DNA of 64,000 nucleotides from Nocardia nova (GTDB lineage: Bacteria; Actinomycetota; Actinomycetes; Mycobacteriales; Mycobacteriaceae). Positions 35,527-44,741 of the stretch are shown in pieces. Positions within the stretch are counted from its first letter, which is position 1, and every line of letters starts with the position of its first letter. The stretch spans positions 1 through 64,000 of the forward strand of contig NZ_PSZE01000009.1 of NCBI RefSeq assembly GCF_002933465.1, in the 5' to 3' direction. The notes under the pieces were generated by a model that worked only from the letters and a program-made list of their open reading frames with translations, did not search any database and was not told where the DNA came from. Both the position numbers and the translations under genes were made by a program.

Positions 35527-35639
35527 GTGGGTGACCCTACCCAGCGCTGGGAACGCGCGCTGGTCGAACTCGATTGCCGTCGGATAACTGTTCACTGTCC
35601 CGACAGCTGACCGTCGACTCGGCAGGATAGGTATCACCG

Positions 35640-37205
35640 GTGGGAACCAGTCATCTGCTCCGATTCGCCCTCGCCGGCGCCGTACTCTGCGCGGCCGCCG
35701 CCTGTTCGTCCGGCGGTGGCGAACCGCAATGGCACACCGACCGGGACCGGCCGCTGACGGTCTCGCTCGACGATCTGTCCGCCCGCACCGGCGGCGGCGC
35801 GGCCGTCGCCTTCGGCGCACCGGCCCACGGCCGCCTGGACCGCACGGCCGACGGTTCCCTGCGCTACACGCCGGAGCCCGGATACCAGGGCGAGGACACC
35901 TTCACGGTGACCACCTCCGATGCGGTTCACCTTTACACCACCGATATCGCGCCGCTCGGCGAGTTCGGTGGAACCACGGTGCAGGGCAGCGGATTCGGGT
36001 CCGCGTGGACACCGGTGCCGGGCTCGGCCGACGAGTTCTACGGCCTCACCGACCGCGGCCCGAACGCCGACGGGCCCGGCAAGAACGAAAAGATCGTTCC
36101 CATCCCGAGTTTCGTGCCGAAGATCGGCAAATTCCGGCTGACTGGAACGCGTGCGGTGCTGGAATCCACCATCGACCTGAAGAACCGTGCCGGCGTCGGC
36201 TTCAACGGACTCGTCGACACCGCGGCGTCGACCGGGGAGACCATGCGCGACCTGGACGGCCACCCCTTGCCGCCCATCGACCACGGTCTGGACCCGGAAG
36301 GACTGGTCGCGCTGGCCGACGGCACCTTCTGGGTCTCCGACGAATACGGTCCGTTCCTGCTGCACTTCGGCGCGTCCGGTACCGAAATCGACCGCCTCGC
36401 ACCCGGTTCCGGGCTGCCGCGCGAATTGTCGCTGCGGACGCCGAATCAGGGTATGGAAGGCCTGACCGTCACGCCGGACGGGCGGCGATTGGTCGGTGTG
36501 ATTCAAAGTGGTTTGCAGACACCGGGATTGGATTCCGCTCGGGAGGTGCCGATGACCCGAATCGTCACTGTGGACTTGCCGACCCGCGCCGTAGCCGAAT
36601 TCGTCTACCCGCTCGAGGATCCGAAGCGCAAACTGGCCGTCTCCGAAATCACCGCACTCGACGACCACACCTTTCTCGTGGACGAACGCGACGGTGAACT
36701 CGCGCCGAAGGCGAACAAGAAACTGTGGACGATCGATCTGAACGGCGCCACCGATATCGGACCGCGAGCCGCCGTTCCCGGAACTCGATACGACCCGAAT
36801 CTCGGCCTGCTCGTCGGCGATAAACCGCTGGAAACCTATGTCGGCAAGGTATCGACCGCCGAGGGAATCGCCGCGCTCGGCAAGGCGGGTATCACCCCGG
36901 TCGCGAAGAAGTCGAACCTGGATCTCGCCGGATTGGTCGCAGGGCTGAATCCGGCCGGCGCGTTCTTCGGCCACGACAAAATCGAGGGCGTCGCCACTAC
37001 CGACGGCGGCCGCACGCTCTACATCTCCGACGACAGTGATTTCGGATTGGCCGCAAGCACCGGCAGCCAGCCGCCCTTCGGCCTGAAACCGAAGATCTTG
37101 CCGGACGGCCGCCAGGACACCGGCGAAATTCTGCGAGTCGATACCGGGGCGCTTCCGGCACACACCACCACGCACACCGTCACCGTCTCGGTGGGCCAGC
37201 GCTAG
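35640..37205 (+). CDS. Secreted esterase-like phytase-family lipoprotein
   Basis: A 521-aa exported lipoprotein: the signal MGTSHLLRFALAGAVLCAAA ends at a lipobox AAACS. A short beta domain with a cadherin-like pattern (LRYTPEPGYQGEDTFTV) precedes the main esterase-like phytase beta-propeller. In the propeller are YGLTDRGPNADGPG, GLDPEGLVAL, FWVSDEYGPFLLHF, NQGMEGLTVTPDG and KIEGVATTDGGRTLYISDDSDFG, all hallmarks. The family binds metal through these acidic loops, and its substrates are usually unknown. The start is GTG 35640, within a gap of 113 bases from the divergent MDMPI gene. Confidence 0.88.
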   Translation: MGTSHLLRFALAGAVLCAAAACSSGGGEPQWHTDRDRPLTVSLDDLSARTGGGAAVAFGAPAHGRLDRTADGSLRYTPEPGYQGEDTFTVTTSDAVHLYTTDIAPLGEFGGTTVQGSGFGSAWTPVPGSADEFYGLTDRGPNADGPGKNEKIVPIPSFVPKIGKFRLTGTRAVLESTIDLKNRAGVGFNGLVDTAASTGETMRDLDGHPLPPIDHGLDPEGLVALADGTFWVSDEYGPFLLHFGASGTEIDRLAPGSGLPRELSLRTPNQGMEGLTVTPDGRRLVGVIQSGLQTPGLDSAREVPMTRIVTVDLPTRAVAEFVYPLEDPKRKLAVSEITALDDHTFLVDERDGELAPKANKKLWTIDLNGATDIGPRAAVPGTRYDPNLGLLVGDKPLETYVGKVSTAEGIAALGKAGITPVAKKSNLDLAGLVAGLNPAGAFFGHDKIEGVATTDGGRTLYISDDSDFGLAASTGSQPPFGLKPKILPDGRQDTGEILRVDTGALPAHTTTHTVTVSVGQR

Positions 37206-37273
37206 CCGGCATTCTCAGGTTTTACCCATGTTCTGCACAAAGGCATGCCAGTCGCCGCTGTCACCGTGGGTAT

Positions 37274-37432
37274 ATGAACACAGTTGTCGAGGTACTGGTC
37301 ATGGGCGTCATGCTCGCCACCTTCGCGGCCATGGCGATCGCGGGGGCGGTGGCGGAATCGGCGCCCCGCTCACTGGTCATGCTGCGGAACGACGATCCCG
37401 AGGCCCTACGCGCTTCCGCCCGCCGCCGCTGA
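37274..37432 (+). CDS. Candidate 52-aa single-pass membrane protein
   Basis: ATG 37274 opens MNTVVEVLVMGVMLATFAAM, one hydrophobic segment followed by a charged tail ending ASARRR. The ribosome site is poor (GTGGG). Its 3' end overlaps the convergent DUF998 gene by 56 bases, which is unusual for two real genes. Composition and third-position GC look coding, but it may be chance. Confidence 0.35.
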   Translation: MNTVVEVLVMGVMLATFAAMAIAGAVAESAPRSLVMLRNDDPEALRASARRR

Positions 37433-38165
37433 TCACGCGCTGCGCGACCCAGATCTGCACCGCGAGCGCGATCAGCCACAGCGACATGGATCCGACCTGG
37501 ATGCGCTGGGCGATGCCCAGTGCGTAATTGCCCGGCAGATTGTCGGCGATCAGCATCCAGGCCGTAGCGGTCGAGCCGATGATGAGGATCCACAATCCGG
37601 AATGCCGCAGAATCGGCCAGCGCCGGTAGCGGAAGGCGGCGACGCTGAAGGCGATCATCGCCACGAATATCGACGTGACCGCGAGCGTGCTGGTCAGCGC
37701 GTGAATCTGGTGCAATTGCGGAAACAAGCCGCTGTCCGACGGCGGGCACGGCGCCCGGCAGGTATGCAACGGCCATTGCGCATCGGCGATCGTGGACGCG
37801 CCGAAACAGCCCAGCGCCACCCAGCCGACGGTCGACAAACGCCGCCGTGAGAAGACGAACATCGCCGTGACCGCGGAAACCAAGGTGAGCGAACCGGCGA
37901 TGGTGTCGCCCAGATCGAACACCCAGCGGTAAGGGCGCCCCTCGGCGTCCAACTCGCTGAGGAACGACCTGATCGGGTTCAGATGGATCGGCAGGACGAA
38001 TTCCAGGACCCACGACGAATAGCAGACCCCCGCGACGGCGACAGCGGCCGCGATCAGTGAGCGGACCAGGCGGAACCGCACGCGCGCGGGTGCGTGGTCT
38101 CGCTCCAGTACGGCGACCGCACCGGATTGGTCCGCCACACGATCATGCGGCTCGCTCGGCGTCAT
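37377..38165 (-). CDS. DUF998 family membrane protein
   Basis: A 262-aa protein with six or seven hydrophobic segments. After the first segment, WVLEFVLPIHLNPIRSFLSELDAEGRPYRWVFDLGD gives the S.LSE...PYRW.F pattern of DUF998 proteins. Function is unknown, and it is probably in the cell membrane. The ATG at 38165 has no strong ribosome site. Its last 56 bases overlap a candidate small ORF on the other strand. Confidence 0.8.
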   Translation of the reverse strand: MTPSEPHDRVADQSGAVAVLERDHAPARVRFRLVRSLIAAAVAVAGVCYSSWVLEFVLPIHLNPIRSFLSELDAEGRPYRWVFDLGDTIAGSLTLVSAVTAMFVFSRRRLSTVGWVALGCFGASTIADAQWPLHTCRAPCPPSDSGLFPQLHQIHALTSTLAVTSIFVAMIAFSVAAFRYRRWPILRHSGLWILIIGSTATAWMLIADNLPGNYALGIAQRIQVGSMSLWLIALAVQIWVAQRVISGGGRKRVGPRDRRSAA

Positions 38166-38244
38166 TGCCCTCGTTTCACGTCATCGCCCACGTCCGGAAT
38201 GTGCCGTATTTCCGCTGCAATGTCGGCTGCACTTCCATCATTGT

Positions 38245-38661
38245 CTATCGATCCGACAAAGCCGACTGCACCCGATCCGCGGCGGCCACCGACTCCTCGT
38301 GTTCCCAGACCCGCACCACCAGCCAGCCCGCGGCGGCGAGCCGCGCATCGGTATCGCGGTCGCGGGCCACGTTGCCGGCCAGTTTCTCCGCCCACCACTG
38401 GGCGTTGTTCCTCGGATAGGTGGCGTGTTCGGGGCAGCAGTGCCAGAAACACCCGTCCACGTACACCGCCACCTTGCGGCGCGGAAAAACCAGGTCGGCG
38501 CGGCGGCGCAGACCCGGAAGCGGTGCGCGGTCCACGAAGTAGCGCAGGCCCCGCCGATGCAGTTCGGTACGCAGCGCGGTCTCCGGGGCGGTACCCGTCC
38601 GCCGCTGCCGGGCCATCCGGGCACTGGTCACCGCGTCGGTGACGGGACGGCCGGAACTCAT
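38245..38661 (-). CDS. vsr: Very short patch repair endonuclease Vsr
   Basis: A 138-aa nuclease that nicks beside T:G mismatches formed when 5-methylcytosine deaminates. It has RQRRTGTAPETALRTELHRRGLRYFVD, the catalytic aspartate in RRRADLVFPRRKVAVYVDGCFWHCCPEH (whose cysteines and histidines bind zinc), and the tail RLAAAGWLVVRVWEHE. The start at 38661 has AAGGA at seven bases. It lies 127 bases downstream of a C5 DNA methyltransferase on the same strand, the expected partner. The gap holds a dispersed repeat. Confidence 0.95.
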   Translation of the reverse strand: MSSGRPVTDAVTSARMARQRRTGTAPETALRTELHRRGLRYFVDRAPLPGLRRRADLVFPRRKVAVYVDGCFWHCCPEHATYPRNNAQWWAEKLAGNVARDRDTDARLAAAGWLVVRVWEHEESVAAADRVQSALSDR

Positions 38662-38750
38662 GCACAATCCTTACAGCGTCCACCGGCGGGCCGGTGTTCC
38701 CGGGGCCGGATTCGGTGACCTATTCGACACCTCACGCCGCCGCTGAGACG

Positions 38751-38774
38751 TGCGGGACACCCGCGCCCGGTCGG
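38751..38774. repeat. Dispersed 24-bp repeat core, copy 2
   Basis: One base different from 4788-4811. It lies between the dcm-like and vsr genes, in an extended block that also resembles the 74-bp units at 56309-56456 (both end with a CCGCCTCCTG/CAGGAGGCGG boundary). Confidence 0.6.
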
Positions 38775-38788
38775 CTGCGCATCATCAC

Positions 38789-39931
38789 TCACGCCGCCTC
38801 CTGCGGCAGGCCTCCCATGCGGATCAGGTGGTTCTCCACATCGGCGATGAAACCGGGAGGGAAGCGCAGCGTGCCGCGGGCGGCGCGGCGCAGAAAACCG
38901 GCGGTCGCGCGGGCCGACAGCAGGCGGGCGTCGTCGAGGAACCAGCGCAGATCTTCGTACGGCTCGTGCACCGGCCACGTCGAGACCGGGACCCGATAGG
39001 CCGTGCCGGCATGGCCCCACGCCGCCGTCGGCCAGCGATGCGCGGTCAGCGGCGTGTACTCCGCGGCCACGCCGCCGGACGGGGTGGCCAGGCGGGAGCC
39101 GATCCACGACGCCATCCGCACACTCACCGCATTGCCGACCAGCTTCCACCGATGTCCGGGGCGGACCCCGGCCGCGCCGAGCGCCGGTGCGGTCCAATCG
39201 TGGGAAAACCCTTGCAGCCGTTCGGCATCGGTGATTCCTGGGGTGACAATCTCACCGGCCGGCAACCGGACCGCGGGCGGACTGGCGATCCCGAGCCCGG
39301 ACCCGCCTTTCAACGTCGGCACCGCATTCACCGCCCAGCCCAGTCCGCGCACACCCTCGGTCCAGTAGAAGCCGCACGGATCCACCTCCGGATCGCCGAT
39401 CGTGCGCGGCCCCGCATCGGTTCCGAACAGCACCGGCCGCGGATCCTCCGACCGCGACGCCAGCATCAGCACGCGCTGCCGCCGCTGTGGCAGCCCGAAG
39501 GCGCGCGCGTCGACCACTCGGTAGGCCCAGGTGTAGCCCAGTTCCTCCAAGGCGGCCGTGATGTGCCGCATCGCCTGTCCACGCCCCAGCTGCAACATGA
39601 ACGGGACGTTCTCGATCAGCAGCCAGCGCGGACCGCGTTTGCGCCGAACCAGCCGGAACACCTCGTCGACCAGGCCGGAGCGCTCGCCGGTGATTCCCGC
39701 CGTCCGTCCCGCCTGCGACAGATCCTGACAGGGAAATCCGGCGGCGACCAGCTCCGTGCGGGCGGGGAGTCCGCGCAGGCGGGTAACATCGGCGTGTGTT
39801 TCGACCTCGGGAAAGCGGGCGGAGAGGACGGCGCGAGCGCCGGGGTCGATCTCGCACAGTAGCTCGGTATGCCAACCATGGGCGCTGAGCCCGAGTTCCA
39901 ACCCCCCGATTCCGGCGAACAACCCGACCAT
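38789..39931 (-). CDS. dcm: DNA (cytosine-5-)-methyltransferase
   Basis: A 380-aa C5 methyltransferase. Motif I is GLFAGIGGLELGL at the N-terminus, motif IV is AAGFPCQDLS with the catalytic cysteine, motif VI is ENVPFM, motif VIII is QRRQR, and motif X is LVGNAVSVRMASW. About 100 residues follow motif X, ending LPQEAA. The recognition sequence cannot be read from the protein. No restriction endonuclease gene lies beside it, only vsr, so it is either an orphan methyltransferase with its repair partner or the remnant of a restriction-modification set. Confidence 0.95.
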   Translation of the reverse strand: MVGLFAGIGGLELGLSAHGWHTELLCEIDPGARAVLSARFPEVETHADVTRLRGLPARTELVAAGFPCQDLSQAGRTAGITGERSGLVDEVFRLVRRKRGPRWLLIENVPFMLQLGRGQAMRHITAALEELGYTWAYRVVDARAFGLPQRRQRVLMLASRSEDPRPVLFGTDAGPRTIGDPEVDPCGFYWTEGVRGLGWAVNAVPTLKGGSGLGIASPPAVRLPAGEIVTPGITDAERLQGFSHDWTAPALGAAGVRPGHRWKLVGNAVSVRMASWIGSRLATPSGGVAAEYTPLTAHRWPTAAWGHAGTAYRVPVSTWPVHEPYEDLRWFLDDARLLSARATAGFLRRAARGTLRFPPGFIADVENHLIRMGGLPQEAA

Positions 39932-40243
39932 GCTGAATTTTCGGCCTACGCTCCGCTTCGGCGGGTTCTCGGCCCCTGTGGCCTCGATTTTTCCCTCCTC
40001 CGCTCAGTCGCTGCGCTCCCTCGCTCCGTCAGTCCACAATCGAGCCGGGCCGAGAACACTGGCGTGCACCGCTCGAGAATCTATAACGCGCCGCGGGCGA
40101 GCCATCCGGGGGCACACCGAAAATTGGTTGGCGGGCGGGGGCGTCGCTGGCAATCTGGAAGGTCGTACGCGCGCTCGGTCGGGGGCCGGGCGGTGCGGTA
40201 GTGATCGATTCGGCGAAGGACGACCTGGCGAAGGGGGATTGTT
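39932..40243. other. Intergenic region between divergent dcm and ABC exporter genes
   Basis: A 312-base stretch without a convincing gene. It must hold promoters in both directions. AAGGGGG at 40231-40237 is the ribosome site of the downstream ABC gene. Confidence 0.5.
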
Positions 40244-42115
40244 GTGTCCGTCGCTACGACGGAGACCGTATCCGATTCGGAGGACGACAGAACCGGAACG
40301 GTCGACGAAAACTCCACCACCCGAGTGACGGGCGCGGGTTCGCTGCGGCGTCTGTGGCCGGAGATCCTGCCCTACCGGGCGGCGCTGTTCGGCAGCGCCG
40401 TGCTGTCGGGGCTCGGCATGCTGTGCGATATCGCGTTGCCGCTCGTCACCGCGCGGATCGTCGACGGGCCGGTCGCGCAGCGGGATTTCAGCGGCATCTG
40501 GGTGCCAATCGGCCTGGTGGTGGTGCTGGCGGTGCTCAGCACGGTCGCCTCGTGGTGGCGGCGGTGGATCATCGCGGCGCCCGCGAGCCGGCTCGAGGTG
40601 TCGTTGCGCGGCAAGCTCTTCCAGCGATTGCAGGTGCTGTCGGTCGGCGTGCACGACGGGATGGAGTCCGGGCAGCTCACCTCGCGGGCGATCACCGACA
40701 TGTCCACCTTGCGGCGCTTCTTCGCCTTCGTCGCGCCGTCGCTGCTGTCGCTGAGTGCGACGCTGGGCGTGGGTGTGGCGCTGCTGTTCGTCTTGAGCTG
40801 GCAGATCGGGTTGATCGAACTGCTCATCGCGGTTCCGCTCGTCCTGCTCGCACTGCAATTCGAACAGGGCTACGGTCGTGCCTCCCGTCGCGCGCAGGAC
40901 CAGTCCGGCCATCTCGCCACCACGGTCGAGGAATCCGCACAGGGCATTCGCGTCCTGAAGGCGTTCGGCCGCGGCCCGTGGTTCGCCCGCCGGTTCCGCG
41001 CCGAGGCGCGCGAACTGCAAACCCTCGAGCTGGCCAAGGTGCGGTTGGCGGCGCGGTTGTGGACCGCGCTGAACACGCTGTCCGCGTTGGGTATCGCGGC
41101 CGCACTCGCCATCGGCGGATATCTGCACACCGAGCACGCGATGACGGTCGGCGCCCTGGTCGCCGGAATCACGCTGACCACCTACCTGCAGTGGCCGATC
41201 ATGGGCTTCGGCTTCCTGCTGGCCGAGATGAACCACGCCCGTACCGCGGCGCAACGGTTCTGGGAGGTGATCGACACCCCCGTCGAGATCACCGATCCGG
41301 AGCATCCCGTGCCCGCGCCGCAGCCGCTGCGTGGTGAATTGCGGTTCGAGCGGGTGCGTTTCCGCTTCCCCGACGCCGAACGCGATCTGCTGCACGATAT
41401 TTCGCTGCACGTGCGTCCCGGGGAGACAGTTGCGGTGGTCGGCGCCACCGGCAGCGGTAAGTCGGCGTTGCTGGGCCTCGTGCCGCGACTGTTCGACGTC
41501 GCGGCGGGTGCGGTGACGATCGACGGGATCGACGTGCGCTCCATGCGACTGTCGGATCTGCGGTCACAGGTCTCGGTGGCCTTCGAGGATCCGGTGCTGT
41601 TCTCGGCCAGCGTGCGCGAGAACATCACCCTCGGCTACCCCGACGCCGGCGAGGACCGGATCCGCGCCGCACTGGACGTGGCCTGCGCCGTGCAGTTCGT
41701 CGACGAGTTGCCGTGGGGTCTGGGCACCCGGATCGGGGAGCAGGGCCTGAGCCTTTCCGGCGGTCAGCGGCAGCGGCTCGCGCTGGCGCGAGCAGTCCTG
41801 GACCGGCAGAAACATTCGGGCGGGCACGTCGTGGTCCTGGACGACCCGCTCTCGGCCCTGGATGTGAGCACCGAAGAACAGGTTCAGAAGCGACTGCGGG
41901 AGGCGCTGGCCGGTGCCACCGTGCTGCTGGTGGCCCACCGCCCGTCGACCGCGGCCTGGGCGGATCGCGTCGCCGTCCTCGAGGGGGGCCGCATCATCGC
42001 CGACGGACCTCATGAACGACTACTCGAAACCTGTTCGCGCTACCGGGAATTGATGGGAGGTGATCTCGATGCCGGAGATCCCGAGCGAGGACGTAGCTTC
42101 GCGCACGAACACTGA
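40244..42115 (+). CDS. ABC exporter half-transporter, degenerate ATP site
   Basis: A 623-aa type IV ABC exporter half: six membrane segments (about residues 40-330), then a nucleotide-binding domain with Walker A GATGSGKS, signature LSLSGGQRQR, and Walker B VVVLDDPLSALD. The catalytic glutamate after Walker B is aspartate, the usual mark of the degenerate member of a heterodimer. The next gene overlaps it and supplies the canonical glutamate. The start is GTG 40244 with AAGGGGG six bases away. The pair may export a lipid, peptide or drug; nothing local fixes the substrate. Confidence 0.92.
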   Translation: MSVATTETVSDSEDDRTGTVDENSTTRVTGAGSLRRLWPEILPYRAALFGSAVLSGLGMLCDIALPLVTARIVDGPVAQRDFSGIWVPIGLVVVLAVLSTVASWWRRWIIAAPASRLEVSLRGKLFQRLQVLSVGVHDGMESGQLTSRAITDMSTLRRFFAFVAPSLLSLSATLGVGVALLFVLSWQIGLIELLIAVPLVLLALQFEQGYGRASRRAQDQSGHLATTVEESAQGIRVLKAFGRGPWFARRFRAEARELQTLELAKVRLAARLWTALNTLSALGIAAALAIGGYLHTEHAMTVGALVAGITLTTYLQWPIMGFGFLLAEMNHARTAAQRFWEVIDTPVEITDPEHPVPAPQPLRGELRFERVRFRFPDAERDLLHDISLHVRPGETVAVVGATGSGKSALLGLVPRLFDVAAGAVTIDGIDVRSMRLSDLRSQVSVAFEDPVLFSASVRENITLGYPDAGEDRIRAALDVACAVQFVDELPWGLGTRIGEQGLSLSGGQRQRLALARAVLDRQKHSGGHVVVLDDPLSALDVSTEEQVQKRLREALAGATVLLVAHRPSTAAWADRVAVLEGGRIIADGPHERLLETCSRYRELMGGDLDAGDPERGRSFAHEH

Positions 42116-44042
42116 CCGGGCGGGCACGAACGGCGGCCGCCCGGAAGCCGCGGACCACGACGAGGCTGCCGGCGCCGGGGCCCTCCGGGTCGACGCCGAT
42201 TTCGAGGCCGAGTGGCGGGGCGTGGCCGCCGAGGAAGGGGAGCAGACCGATGCGGTCAACCTCGCCCTGGCGGCACGGTCACGCCGCCTGCTGTGGTCGC
42301 TGATCCGGCCCTACCGCCGGTGGGCGGCCGCCGCGCTGGTGTTGATCGTGATCGACAATGCCGCCCTGGTGGCGACGCCGCTGTTCGTCGCACACGGAGT
42401 CGACACCGGTGTGGGGCGCGCGCTCGACGGCGACTGGTTGCCGCTGGCGCTGGCCGTGGGCGGCATCCTCGGCTGCACCGCGCTCGGCGGCGTGACGACC
42501 TATCTCTTTCTGCGTATCTCCGGCAGGTTGAGCCAGCAGGTGCTGTTCGATCTGCGGCTGCGGGTTTTCACGCACGTGCAGCGGCTCTCGATCGATTTCC
42601 ACGAGAACTACACCTCCGGCAAGATCGTCGCGCGGCTCACCAGCGACCTGGAATCGCTCGAAGATCTGCTCGAGCGCGCGCTGAACGACGCGCTGAGCGC
42701 CGTGCTGTCGGTGGTGACGATCGCGGGAATTCTGCTGTGGCTGGATATTCCGCTCGCCGCGGTGGTGCTGCTCGGTTTCGTCCCGCTGGTCTTCGTGACC
42801 CGCTGGGCACAGCGGCGTCAGCGCGCCGGCTACCGCCGCACCCGAGGCGCGATCGCGACGGTGGTCGTGCACTTCGTCGAGACGATGGGCGGAATCCGTG
42901 CGGTGCAGGCCTTTCGGCGCGAGGAGCGCAACGAGGCCATCCTCGTCGACTCCGATGCCGAATACCGCGCGGCCAATATCAGTGCGCTGCACGGGATGGC
43001 GGCCTACATCGGCCTGGTGCGGTTGATCAGCAATGTGACGAATGTCGTCATCCTGGTCGTCGGTGCGTGGCGAGTGATCCACGGCGACACCGAAATCGGT
43101 GTGCTCGCGGCATTCCTGCTCTACCTGCGGCAGTTCTACGGCCCCTTGGACGAATTGGCCCAGGTGTTCAACTCCTATCAGTCCGCGGCGGCCGCGCTGG
43201 AGCGGATATCGGGCGTGCTGGAGGAGCGGCCGAGCGTGGCCGAACCCGACGCCCCGCATCCGCTCGATCGTGCGCGAGGTGAATTGCGCCTGAGCGATGT
43301 CGTCTTCGGCTACCCGAGCCGAGACGACGTGTCCGGCACCGCGGATCGGCTGGTGCGGTCGGTGCTGCCACGCTTCTCGCTCACCGTAGCGGCCGGGCAG
43401 GTGGTCGCGCTGGTCGGTGCCACCGGTGCCGGAAAGTCGACCCTGGCCAAGCTGATCGCGCGGTTCTACGATCCGTCGTCGGGCACGGTGTCGCTGGACG
43501 GTATCGATCTGCGCACGATCGCCGACGCGGATCTGCGCCGCGCGGTCGCGATGGTGACGCAGGAGTCGTACCTGTTCTCCGGTTCGGTTGCCGACAACAT
43601 CCGGCTCGGCAGACCCGAGGCCACCGATGCCGAGGTGTTCGCGGCGGCCCGCGCGGTCGGCTTGTACGACTTCGTGATGTCGCTGCCGGACGGATTCGAC
43701 ACCGATGTGCGCAAGCGTGGCGGGCGATTGTCGGCCGGCCAGCGCCAGCTCGTCGCCTTCGCGCGTGTCTTCCTGGCCGATCCCGCGGTGATCGTGCTGG
43801 ATGAGGCCACCTCGAGTCTGGACATCCCGGGTGAGCGCCAGGTACAGCGTGCGCTCGAGACCGTGCTGCGCGGGCGCACCGCGGTGATCATCGCGCATCG
43901 CCTGTCGACCGTCGCCATCGCCGACCGGGTGCTGGTGATGGATTCCGGGCGCATCGTCGAGGACGGGACGCCCGCGGATCTGATCGCATCGACCGGACGG
44001 TTCGCCGCTCTGCACACCGCGTGGCGCGAATCGCTGGTGTAG
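42069..44042 (+). CDS. ABC exporter half-transporter, canonical ATP site
   Basis: A 657-aa partner of the preceding gene. A disordered charged N-terminus of about 70 residues is followed by six membrane segments and a nucleotide-binding domain with GATGAGKST, signature RLSAGQRQL and Walker B VIVLDEATSSLD with the catalytic glutamate. ATG 42069 has GGGAGG at 8 bases and lies inside the 3' end of the first gene (47-base overlap), so the two subunits are co-translated and probably form a heterodimer. Confidence 0.93.
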   Translation: MPEIPSEDVASRTNTDRAGTNGGRPEAADHDEAAGAGALRVDADFEAEWRGVAAEEGEQTDAVNLALAARSRRLLWSLIRPYRRWAAAALVLIVIDNAALVATPLFVAHGVDTGVGRALDGDWLPLALAVGGILGCTALGGVTTYLFLRISGRLSQQVLFDLRLRVFTHVQRLSIDFHENYTSGKIVARLTSDLESLEDLLERALNDALSAVLSVVTIAGILLWLDIPLAAVVLLGFVPLVFVTRWAQRRQRAGYRRTRGAIATVVVHFVETMGGIRAVQAFRREERNEAILVDSDAEYRAANISALHGMAAYIGLVRLISNVTNVVILVVGAWRVIHGDTEIGVLAAFLLYLRQFYGPLDELAQVFNSYQSAAAALERISGVLEERPSVAEPDAPHPLDRARGELRLSDVVFGYPSRDDVSGTADRLVRSVLPRFSLTVAAGQVVALVGATGAGKSTLAKLIARFYDPSSGTVSLDGIDLRTIADADLRRAVAMVTQESYLFSGSVADNIRLGRPEATDAEVFAAARAVGLYDFVMSLPDGFDTDVRKRGGRLSAGQRQLVAFARVFLADPAVIVLDEATSSLDIPGERQVQRALETVLRGRTAVIIAHRLSTVAIADRVLVMDSGRIVEDGTPADLIASTGRFAALHTAWRESLV

Positions 44043-44106
44043 CGCAGGTGAACAACTCGCGCGCCGCGACCACACCGCAAGCCCGGTTGTCACCTACGGT
44101 AGAGGG

Positions 44107-44727
44107 GTGAGTAAGCCAGCCCAGGGCAATTCCGAGACCGCCCAGGCGAGCGAGGCCGCGACGCCCCGCTGGCCGGCCGTGCTCACCTGGCGCGCGCACG
44201 ACGGATCCCGGATGGAATCGGTCCGCGTGGTCCTCACGGGCAACCGGATTCGCGCGTCCGGGCGCATCATCGCCGGCGGCTGCGGTGAACATCCGGCCTT
44301 CAGCGCGTCCTACGACCTCGTCACCGACGAGATGGGACGCACCAAGCGGCTGTCGCTGCGCAGTACGGTCGCCTCGGGCGAACGCCATGCCTCGATCGCC
44401 CGCGACGAGGAGAGCTACTGGCTCGTCGATGCCGGCGGCACCCACGTGCGGTCCATGTTCGGCGGCGCGCTGGATGTGGACGTGGTGTTGAGCCCGTTCT
44501 TCAACACCCTGCCGATTCGCCGTTTCGGGCTGGCCCATGCCACCGAGGATGTGCAGGTTCCGGTGGTCTACGTGCGGGTTCCGGATCTGCTTGTGCAGGA
44601 GGCGATCCTCACCTACAGCAGCGGCGCCGACGGCATCCACGTGCTCTCGCCGGTGTCGAGTGCGACCGTCACCGTCGACGACGACGGATTCGTCCTCGAC
44701 TATCCGGGCCTGGCCGAGCGGGTCTGA
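44107..44727 (+). CDS. Putative glycolipid-binding family protein
   Basis: A 206-aa protein whose pattern (LTWRAHDGSRMESVRVVL, the middle RIRASGRIIAG, SYDLVTDEMGRTKRLSL) fits the putative glycolipid-binding family (PF06475): a beta-rich fold of unknown biochemical role. It has no signal peptide. The start is GTG 44107. It follows the heteromeric ABC exporter by 64 bases on the same strand, so it might be part of the same transcription unit. Confidence 0.65.
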   Translation: MSKPAQGNSETAQASEAATPRWPAVLTWRAHDGSRMESVRVVLTGNRIRASGRIIAGGCGEHPAFSASYDLVTDEMGRTKRLSLRSTVASGERHASIARDEESYWLVDAGGTHVRSMFGGALDVDVVLSPFFNTLPIRRFGLAHATEDVQVPVVYVRVPDLLVQEAILTYSSGADGIHVLSPVSSATVTVDDDGFVLDYPGLAERV

Positions 44728-44741
44728 CGCCGCGCGGTCGC

